Part shown: positions 21,001-23,686 of the stretch, piece by piece
How positions within the stretch are numbered: the stretch's first letter is position 1
Layout of the letters: the number at the start of each line of letters is the position of its first letter
Assembly: GCA_016202795.1 (NCBI GenBank)
Contig: JACQNY010000098.1
Location: 1-23,686 of the forward strand
Direction: 5' to 3'
DNA from: Candidatus Aenigmatarchaeota archaeon
Lineage (GTDB): Archaea; Aenigmatarchaeota; Aenigmatarchaeia; JACPZZ01
Length of the DNA: 23,686 bases
Position numbers and translations under genes: made by a program
The notes under the pieces: model-generated
Told to the model about the DNA's origin: nothing
Database searches by the model: none
The model's input: the letters and a program-made list of their open reading frames with translations, nothing else

Positions 21001-23686
21001 TGTTGTTGCGTTTCATTGAGATCTCCAAAAGCAAATGCTCCGGATACCGCAAAAGATTCAAACAATGTTTTGGCGGGAATTGTGCCGGTGTTTTGGTCTA
21101 TCGTTCCGTTGAAACTAACTGTAAACGACTTCGCGAATTCAAGATTTACATGCTCGCCAAGCTCATCGAGGCTCACGGCTCGAACGCCCTGAGAGTGTGC
21201 AATTGCAGTAGCGACATTGGCACCATTTATGCCGGCAAACCCATTTTCTTCGAGAGAAAGAATTTTATAGGTATAAGCAGAATTAAAAGTTTTATCTTTG
21301 TCTAGAGTAATCGAAAGCAAACCTTGGACGGCGGTTCCGCTTGTTTGTTTTATGTATTGATCGACAATGGTTGACATCGTTTGTAAGGTAACCGTTTGAG
21401 GGTCGGTTTTGACATCATAGAATCCTACACGTGCACCGATAGCCAGTCTATAAGCATCCGCAACTTCCCGCTGGTAGTCATCGCCCCACATTAAACAACC
21501 CGGAGTATCTCGGACAAAACGCGCGATGCCATTGTCAATACTCGCATCAAGCTTGGCCCCTAATAAAAACGCGTCTTGCTGTAAAGCGCTTAACTCAGAC
21601 GTTCCGGAAATAACCGATGCAAAGTTCGTAAAGTTTCTGGCGGCAACATAACCGCCTTTCTCGATCACCCATTCTTGCCATGTTTTAATTGCGCCCTGAA
21701 AACTTTCTCCAGAACTGATCCGGTTTCTGACAAGTTTATTCAGAGCATCTCCTTCTAGCTTTTCTCCCGGATGGGCCCTTTCATATTCATAGGCATGAGC
21801 GGCTTTTAAATCACTCCAAGATGACGGATTATTAATGAATGGCACCATGAGGGATGAGGCCCCAAAGCCAAGCTGGGTCACGTAGCCTTTGGCGTTCGGG
21901 GAATAGGCAATCACAAATTCTTGATTTAAATCAATTAGACCTTGGTCGAGTTTTGATTGCATATCAGCAGGTTTGTTTGCAACATATTCAGGGCGAGAAA
22001 CGCTTGCTAAACGGCCGTCGCTGCCAAGAATTAAACGTACATGTTCAAACTGGATGCCGAATGCATTAACCTCCTCATAGCCCGGCAATGCCAGCCCGGT
22101 TCGGCCGGTCATTTTGGAAAACTGCTGGAGCGTAATTTGGCCGGACCGAAAATCCATCGATGCAAATTCAGGTATGTCGCTGCCATTGGCCCATTTCAAG
22201 ACATGGGACATGCCGCTTTGGAGCGAAGTAAGGCCAACGGTTCGTCCGCTTTTATCGTCATCGCGTATACGTGAGAACTCTTGCCACGTAAATTTCTGGT
22301 CCCATGTTCCTTTCGCATTTTCAACCATGCCGGTCGGGACTGAAATCACGGTGCCCAAATACGAATTTCCGGTGGCAAATAACGCGGCGATACTCAAATC
22401 GTCAGGAGACGCATTTACATGATATCCTGCTTCAAATATAACTGCCCGCTGACTTTCACGCATAATTAAATCGCCCTGCCATCTATATTCAAACTCGTTC
22501 GTGGTATTCTCATCATTAATGTCAAGATTGAAAAGCCGTGCAAACATGGGTAGGGTAGTTTCATGCAACTGACCCGATGTTTCCAACATTTTCATTAACG
22601 CAGAGCCTGTCATTCCATAATCTTCACGGGCAAATTTCATGCTCGGGTTTATGTGTTCAACTGAATAGTCAAAAAATTCCAGGCCGCCTGAATTGTTAAG
22701 ACGCAGCATCGAATGGCTTTCGCCGCCATTTGACGTCAGAAAGAAACGGTCATGAAAAACGCTTCCTTTATATCCGGCGATCGGATTGCCGTTCATGTCT
22801 GTCAGCGCAAATGTCGTCGAACCAATTTCTAAGGTTTGAGGATTAATCTGGGCTCCAAACATAGTCATCACAATCACAGCGCGCGTTAGTTCTAACTGAC
22901 TCAGCTGGCCGGCGCTGTTGTCAATCATGTCGGTGGCAGTCACATGAACGATAGCGCTTTCACCCGAAGTCAACACTGTTTCAAAACTTTCAGGCATTTT
23001 TCCGAGATTAAGATCCCGGATTGCCTGTTTTTCTTTATCAATTCGTGCCTGAGCCACTTTTATGAATTTATCGTCACCCTTTGCATTGTTTAACCGCGCT
23101 GTCCATCTTGAAATCGTAGCTTGATGCTCTGCAATCAATAGCGGTGTAATCCAAGCTTCATATGAATTAGATTTAACAATACCGACAGCTTCGAAACCCT
23201 GAGTATCAGACCGTACAAAATATTCTCCGGCTAAATTTTGATATCCCAATACTTCTCCCGCACCGAAATCAACAACTCCAAAACCGAGTTTTTTTCCATA
23301 GGAATCATAAAGCCCAAAAACTTTATCTGAATTATCGAGCGCAGCAGCCTTTGAGTCGCTCAAATCTGCATAGACAACCTCCAAACCACTCCAATACTCG
23401 AGAAATCTCATGTGGCCATTAACAAAATGATGAATACCTTCCATAATTCCAGCATGTGCAAATAATGCACGAGTAAAATTTTCATCCGGACCTAGATTTT
23501 CTATAGTTGTAACCTGTCGTAGTGTGTGGATTGAATCATCGCCAATGGTCACAACACCGTTGGCCCGATTGATCGTGGCATGGGCGATTTGACGTCCGTC
23601 AGTTTGATGTGCAGTCAGATTCTGGAGATCGACAAAACCGACTCTGCTATCAATGAGTGTTTCAATAACACGCATCTGGCCATTAA
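1..23686 (-). CDS. Giant multidomain protein with embedded SecA-like ATPase (partial, both ends outside window)
   Basis: A single minus-strand frame is open across the entire window, with 7,894 full codons. I checked the frame codon by codon at many points (3-1900, about 4000-4250, 5000, 6300-6700, 10400-11050, 11700, 12480-12980, 14461, 15000, 18120-18600, 20041, 21481, 23641) and it never shifts. Reading between those points gives fluent protein with no stop. No start or stop codon of the gene is present, so the true length is unknown and larger. Ordered regions: beta-rich repeats, membrane cluster, helical spacer, coiled coils, SecA-like motor, beta-helix-like region, second membrane cluster, coiled coils, and three candidate metal-site domains. 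Only three cysteine codons occur (lowest bases 21495, 4227, 4179). Giant genes of this kind are known from Omnitrophota and a few other lineages, where envelope or predatory roles have been suggested. No internal ATG looks like an independent gene start, and domain boundaries are joined in frame. Function as a whole is unassigned. Confidence 0.96.
230..745 (-). other. Charged low-complexity linkers at the low-coordinate edge
   Basis: Two disordered-looking stretches flank a short ordered piece. One is Lys/Ser/Glu/Pro-rich (about 630-740: K-P-R-V-K-Q-E-K-T-K-Q-S-E-S and following). The other is Lys/Arg/Ala/Glu-rich (about 360-495: Q-E-D-A-Q-E-D-A-K-M then basic helix). The Q-E-D-A duplication is encoded by a near-perfect 12-bp tandem (462-473 and 474-485). 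Such linkers usually separate folded domains. The frame continues below base 3, so another domain follows outside the window. Confidence 0.6.
760..1300 (-). other. JAMM/MPN (Mov34/JAB)-like putative metalloprotease domain
   Basis: G-M-F-H-T-H-P (about 1068-1088) is followed by I-P-S-G-R-A-T-G-D (1017-1043). The order H-x-H-P ... S ... D (His 7536, His 7538, Ser 7550, Asp 7556) matches the JAMM zinc motif of isopeptidases and prokaryotic JAB/RadC-like proteins. Strands before it (Y-Y-L-T-I-G-A-F) and after it (F-S-Y-I-G-T-T) alternate hydrophobic/polar as in the MPN fold. Acidic residues upstream (Glu in F-P-F-E-F or G-A-E-S-Y) could supply the catalytic Glu. Spacing is unusual: 12 residues from the second His to Ser (usually about 8) and 6 from Ser to Asp (usually 3), so a loop insertion or a non-JAMM fold is possible. 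If real, it would cleave peptide or isopeptide bonds. Confidence 0.48.
1530..1680 (-). other. Single HEAT-like helical repeat
   Basis: The phrase Y-I-N-D-S-N-P-Q-I-R-S-A-A-L-A-A-L-L-D-H (about 1582-1641) has the D-x-N-P-x-[IV]-R-x-A-A-L-x-A-L pattern of HEAT-type repeats, including the Pro and the Arg at the start of the second helix. Neighbouring helices are compatible with more diverged repeats, but only one is convincing. HEAT repeats usually mediate protein-protein contacts. It lies between the HEDTH and JAMM-like regions and could be a docking element. Confidence 0.35.
2050..2330 (-). other. Putative zinc metallopeptidase (HEDTH, zincin-type) active-site region
   Basis: The helix L-I-H-E-D-T-H-L-F-D-H carries a canonical H-E-x-x-H motif (2148-2162; His 7175, Glu 7176, His 7179). 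It follows a strand-like G-I-M-L-V-K-G-T-H (about 2205-2231). A glutamate of the kind used as a third zinc ligand in gluzincins is available 23 or 27 residues after the second His, in L-T-E-V-L-R-E-I-K-A-Y (Glu 7202 or Glu 7206). That spacing and the E-x-x-A-Y context fit small gluzincin-type peptidases. If active, it would hydrolyse peptide bonds and might process the giant chain itself or target proteins; both are inference. H-E-x-x-H occurs by chance in long proteins, but the helix context and ordered ligands raise confidence. The family was not identified. Confidence 0.55.
2330..3900 (-). other. Helical, charged region with coiled coil, no recognised enzyme domain
   Basis: Residues about 6595-7118 are mainly helical. 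The part at 2560-2790 is a strong Arg/Glu/Gln-rich coiled coil (R-M-E-R-D-I-E-K-R-V-I-H-R, E-R-A-R-I-L-K-E-R-E-D-L-W). The 2790-3900 part contains basic and glutamine-rich helices with Pro/Gly turns and no hydrophobic spans. The final stretch (2330-2480) becomes more globular just before the HEDTH helix and may be the N-terminal part of that peptidase-like domain. Confidence 0.5.
3900..4300 (-). other. HEGTEH-containing domain with paired cysteines (candidate metal site)
   Basis: A helix carries L-L-H-E-G-T-E-H-G-L-S-E-F (motif at 4056-4073, residues 6538-6543). It lies 36-52 residues after two cysteines, K-V-C-A-G-L-D (Cys 6486) and G-Q-I-C-F-A-D (Cys 6502). These are two of only three cysteines in 7,894 residues. 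A further histidine sits in G-A-D-H-P (about 4020-4031). H-E-x-x-E-H is not the standard zincin H-E-x-x-H and not the inverse H-x-x-E-H, but it places two His and two Glu on one helix. The strand-rich segment before the helix looks like a folded enzyme-sized domain rather than a spacer. Possible roles are a variant metallohydrolase, a structural metal site or a disulfide-stabilised fold. I cannot name a family. Confidence 0.35.
4300..5300 (-). other. Helical spacer without recognised domain (residues about 6128-6462)
   Basis: This part is helical and charged, with short amphipathic helices and turn motifs such as L-R-P-E-D-V-T-T-I-A-Q-Q-N-G-L-S (about 5090-5155) and G-I-P-F-P-L-D-G-K-L-T-E (about 4640-4690). 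The helix-turn phrasing (x-G-x-S-L-A-E-A-F, x-G-V-S-L-E-D-M) suggests small helical bundles. No catalytic motif, membrane span or family signature was recognised. Confidence 0.35.
5300..5900 (-). other. Long coiled coil after the second membrane cluster (residues about 5928-6128)
   Basis: About 200 residues are dominated by Lys, Glu, Arg, Gln and Leu with clear heptads (N-K-K-L-K-K-L-E-E-K-V, L-R-T-R-L-D-D-L-I-E-S-L-E-E-V, L-N-E-Q-I-Q-D-L-S-E-Q-I). A short P-S-D-A turn around 5515-5530 and a Gly-Gly break near 5440 could be hinges. It is followed by more helical sequence without a recognised domain to about 4300. A structural rod or spacer is the likely role. Confidence 0.7.
6100..6735 (-). 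other. Second membrane-segment cluster (residues about 5650-5860)
   Basis: Four to five strong hydrophobic spans are visible. A first pair includes V-M-V-A-S-A-V-V-L-S-L-V-G-I-F-V-L (about 6668-6720) and G-I-G-L-M-A-V-A-V-V-G-I-G-L-S-Y-L (about 6572-6625), with only a short Gly-rich loop between. A basic loop with many Lys and Arg follows (about 6355-6570). Then come V-A-K-V-A-L-V-V-G-A-V-G-V-V-I-V-I-M (about 6275-6330) and P-I-I-S-F-V-V-L-S-L-L-G-M-G-T-W-F-V (about 6155-6210). The basic flanks suggest both loop ends face the cytoplasm. These spans are longer and less glycine-broken than those of the first cluster, so true transmembrane insertion is likely. The motor lies about 1,200 residues upstream, between the two clusters. 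Confidence 0.78.
6780..7090 (-). other. Coiled-coil segment before the second membrane cluster
   Basis: Residues about 5530-5635 form a charged helical stretch with leucine/isoleucine heptads (A-L-R-K-Q-A-E-E-I-E-Q-S-F, E-R-Q-R-L-Q-K-Q-F-E-L-I, A-K-I-L-A-Q-Q-F-E-R-I). One S-L-P-P-D turn may form a hairpin. It ends in a basic stretch (K-Y-A-R-S-R-A, about 6765-6785) just before the first hydrophobic span, as expected for a cytoplasmic-side flank under the positive-inside rule. Confidence 0.65.
7420..7985 (-). other. Hexapeptide / left-handed beta-helix-like or bactofilin-like region (residues about 5234-5421)
   Basis: The sequence shows short strand-turn units with V/I/L at about six-residue spacing and Gly/Asn/Asp turns, for example N-V-H-L-S-N-G-S-Y-V-G-E-N-V-E-L-A-N (about 7815-7870), V-K-L-G-T-D-T-V-I-R-G-G, and V-F-I-D-E-A-V-Q-I-E-A-G-V-S-V-G-D-R (about 7670-7725). 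After a basic break the pattern resumes with V-I-K-A-G-S-K-I-R-H-R-V-K-I-Q-G-S (about 7565-7620). This resembles the [LIV]-G-x-x-x-x rhythm of hexapeptide-repeat parallel beta-helices and the similar repeats of bactofilins. Transferases with this fold use a trimer-interface active site, but I see no catalytic signature. A structural or polymer-binding role seems more likely. A right-handed beta-helix is the main alternative. Confidence 0.5.
7990..10300 (-). other. Mixed region after the motor: beta-rich and charged helical spacers, no recognised domain
   Basis: Directly after the motor there is a charged helix (about 10100-10300). A beta-rich patch follows with turns such as V-R-R-D-G-E-K-W-V-L-E-G-D (about 9840-9885). 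A long Arg/Glu/Gln-rich helical stretch (about 8850-9750) comes next. A short hydrophobic stretch (T-A-I-G-V-A-G-L-V-S-V-S-G-I-A, about 8715-8760) is too weak to call a membrane span. From 8650 to 8000 the sequence becomes Val/Thr/Ser-rich and strand-like, with a charged acidic break near 8280-8305. I do not recognise any family. The strand-like part leads straight into the beta-helix-like region. Confidence 0.4.
10300..13110 (-). other. SecA-like preprotein-translocase ATPase domain (residues about 3525-4460)
   Basis: The domain follows SecA order. Lead-in helix F-A-V-G-L-T-L-A-Q-W-V-F-G (about 12980-13020) matches the SecA F-A-V...R-V-F-G helix. Next come Q-L-L-E-G-L-A and the Walker A V-P-T-A-Q-G-K-T (12879-12902, Lys 3601; SecA usually M-R-T-G-E-G-K-T), then Walker B V-D-E-I-D (12534-12548; SecA V-D-E-V-D). 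A G-S-S-G-T strand (11742-11756) matches SecA G-M-T-G-T. Motif V is G-T-P-A-V-G-R-G-I-D-Y-E (11016-11051; SecA A-T-N-M-A-G-R-G-T-D-I). Motif VI is Y-S-R-S-G-R-N-E-G (10524-10550), keeping both arginines of SecA R-G-R-S-G-R-Q-G-D. L-L-K-E-Y-D (10380-10397) matches the scaffold-helix L-L-E-Y-D-D. The size, about 930 residues, is close to SecA's roughly 900. All ATP-binding residues appear intact, so activity is plausible. Spacing between motifs is longer than in SecA, implying insertions. A C-terminal zinc/SecB-binding tail was not found. It is fused in frame on both sides, so it is not a stand-alone secA. Confidence 0.87.
13690..14335 (-). other. Long coiled coil immediately upstream of the motor (residues about 3117-3330)
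   Basis: About 215 residues are almost entirely Glu, Lys, Arg, Gln, Leu and Ala, with repeated leucine heptads: L-Q-K-V-E-K-R-L-S-E, L-Q-K-L-E-G-R-L-S-K-Q-L, V-S-E-K-V-A-E-L-E-Q-K-L. The single P-A-D-G turn (about 14190-14205) could be a hairpin tip that folds the rod back into an antiparallel pair. It ends in a hydrophobic helix, Q-I-L-I-I-Q-L-T-L-L-E (about 13735-13770). The rod directly precedes the helical lead-in of the SecA-like ATPase, so it may act as a lever or dimerisation element. That is inference. Confidence 0.75.
14340..14850 (-). other. Small beta-rich domain between two coiled-coil rods
   Basis: The helical pattern is interrupted by about 165 residues of alternating hydrophobic/polar sequence with Gly-rich turns, such as Q-R-V-R-I-V-D-P-Q-G-Q-V-I-G-E-Y (about 14590-14640), T-L-Y-F-G-K-E-G-E-T-I-F-L-V-P-G-G (about 14380-14430) and F-R-I-V-F-E-S-D-G-S-L-R (about 14345-14380). 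This looks like a small beta sandwich or barrel inserted between coiled coils. No family recognised. A D-R-N-G-N-A-K-A-D loop lies inside it but is a poor match to a calcium-binding loop. Confidence 0.45.
14850..15300 (-). other. Coiled-coil or long helical segment upstream of the motor
   Basis: Residues about 2795-2945 are dense in Glu, Lys, Gln, Arg and Leu, with hydrophobic residues at heptad-like spacing (for example A-L-N-Q-L-Q-D-Q-L-K-Q-V-K and L-L-N-E-A-L-E-E-L-Q-K). Almost no glycine or proline breaks the helix apart from one P-L-P-S turn (about 15045-15060). It is the first of a series of rods leading to the SecA-like motor. The role is probably structural spacing or oligomerisation. 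Confidence 0.65.
15600..18120 (-). other. Long helical region, possibly an alpha-solenoid (residues about 1855-2695)
   Basis: About 840 residues of mostly helical sequence: short amphipathic helices rich in Ala, Leu, Gln and Val, separated by Gly/Pro/Asn turns. There is no cysteine and little low complexity until a Gln/Pro-rich linker (about 15600-15670). One phrase, S-G-Q-I-T-Y-A-Q-F-L (about 17655-17690), echoes the S-G-Q-I-T-L-Q-Q-F phrase of the N-proximal repeats, so some repeat units may run into this region. A moderately hydrophobic segment (V-F-E-T-I-W-F-Q-G-L-L-P-I-F-V-G, about 16330-16380) might be membrane-associated. I do not recognise a family. The regular helix-turn texture fits a structural spacer or solenoid, but no consensus repeat could be aligned with confidence. 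Confidence 0.4.
18120..18610 (-). other. A-D/E-x-F mini-repeats around an Ala/Pro-rich linker
   Basis: Three related helical phrases occur within about 480 bases: T-V-Q-T-A-D-L-F-V-L-K-A (about 18565-18600), S-V-E-A-A-E-Q-F-L-A-S-G (about 18510-18545) and S-V-E-T-A-D-W-F-V-A-N-L (about 18117-18150). Between the second and third lies a low-complexity stretch rich in Ala, Pro, Val and Ile (about 18370-18490), typical of a flexible or extended linker. The phrases look like diverged copies of one short helix-turn unit. Function unknown. The linker probably separates the membrane cluster from the following helical region. Confidence 0.5.
18880..20150 (-). other. First membrane-segment cluster (residues about 1180-1600)
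   Basis: Several long uncharged hydrophobic stretches follow one another. The clearest pair is W-Y-M-G-V-S-A-L-V-A-A-V-G-G-L-V-I-L (about 20045-20099) and the Gly/Val-rich stretch G-A-W-Y-I-G-A-A-G-V-S-G-G-V-M-V-G (about 19935-19985). Weaker ones are S-M-I-I-F-G-T-W-N-I-G-A-G-L (about 19750-19795), F-L-G-Q-A-I-Y-I-G-V-N-L-P-F-V-L (about 19330-19380), Q-M-A-L-F-I-G-V-F-H-V-F-A-I-A (about 19080-19125) and a Gly-rich stretch around 18895-19010. Basic residues sit between segments, as is usual for inner-membrane loops. Many segments are small-residue rich (Gly/Ala), so they could be tightly packed or amphipathic rather than simple spans. The cluster separates the beta-rich repeat region from the helical remainder, which fits a membrane boundary. 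Exact number of spans and topology cannot be set by eye. Confidence 0.65.
20200..23686 (-). other. N-proximal beta-rich region with degenerate repeats (residues 1 to about 1162)
   Basis: This part is rich in Gly, Asn, Ser, Tyr and Phe and poor in Lys-rich helix, unlike the helical, charged C-terminal half. Short phrases recur in diverged form: N-G-Q-M-R-V-I-E at the extreme edge, N-G-H-M-R-F-L-E (about 23395-23425), A-G-Q-L-S-Q-L-E (about 22890-22915), S-G-Q-L-H-E-T-T (about 22560-22585) and S-G-Q-I-T-L-Q-Q-F (about 22120-22150). Between them lie glycine/aromatic stretches such as G-F-I-G-G-G-Y-S (about 20490-20520) and S-N-G-M-L-D-F-A (about 20370-20395). The pattern suggests repeated beta units of a surface or envelope protein, extending past the window edge. 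One of the gene's three cysteines (T-P-G-C-L-M-W, residue 730) lies here. I do not recognise a named family, and a catalytic domain cannot be excluded. Confidence 0.5.

Noticed and set aside
1..23686. tRNA or rRNA genes, CRISPR arrays, insertion sequences, promoters or terminators
   Set aside because: The whole window is occupied by one coding frame, and I saw no RNA-gene fold, regular direct-repeat array, transposase signature or intergenic interval.

Overview
The whole 23.7 kb window lies inside one protein-coding gene on the minus strand. One reading frame (codons occupying 3-5, 6-8 ... 23682-23684) reads through from end to end with no in-frame stop that I could find. That gives 7,894 complete codons, roughly 870 kDa, with neither the start nor the stop codon in view. 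There is no intergenic space, promoter, terminator, RNA gene, IS element or CRISPR array. Residue numbers below count from the first complete codon at the high-coordinate edge (residue n has its lowest base at 23685 - 3n), so they are not true protein positions. A bacterial gene this long is exceptional. The best-known carriers of such genes are Omnitrophota (OP3) and related small, predatory or host-dependent bacteria. I favour that origin from gene size and architecture, but nothing in the window proves the taxonomy.

Layout from N- to C-terminal side (high to low coordinate): (1) a glycine- and aromatic-rich, probably beta-rich region with degenerate repeats (about 20200-23686); (2) a first cluster of hydrophobic and likely membrane segments (about 18880-20150); (3) an Ala/Pro-rich linker with A-D-x-F mini-repeats, then a long helical region (about 15600-18610); (4) coiled-coil rods around a small beta-rich insert (about 13690-15600); (5) a nearly complete SecA-like ATPase motor of about 930 residues (about 10300-13110); (6) a mixed linker and a hexapeptide/left-handed beta-helix-like region (about 7420-10300); (7) a second membrane cluster (about 6100-6735); (8) long coiled coils and helical spacers; (9) three possible metal sites: HEGTEH with two of the only three cysteines (about 3900-4300), HEDTH (about 2050-2330) and a JAMM/MPN-like H-T-H-P...S...D motif (about 760-1300); and (10) charged linkers at the low-coordinate edge.

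The most striking point is a preprotein-translocase-type motor inside a giant, cysteine-poor, multi-domain polypeptide, with membrane clusters on both sides and putative hydrolase domains on its C-terminal side. A reasonable hypothesis is a cell-envelope machine that helps move or export its own chain or other polypeptides, perhaps in contact with prey or host cells. That is inference; what the sequence shows is the continuous frame and the motifs.
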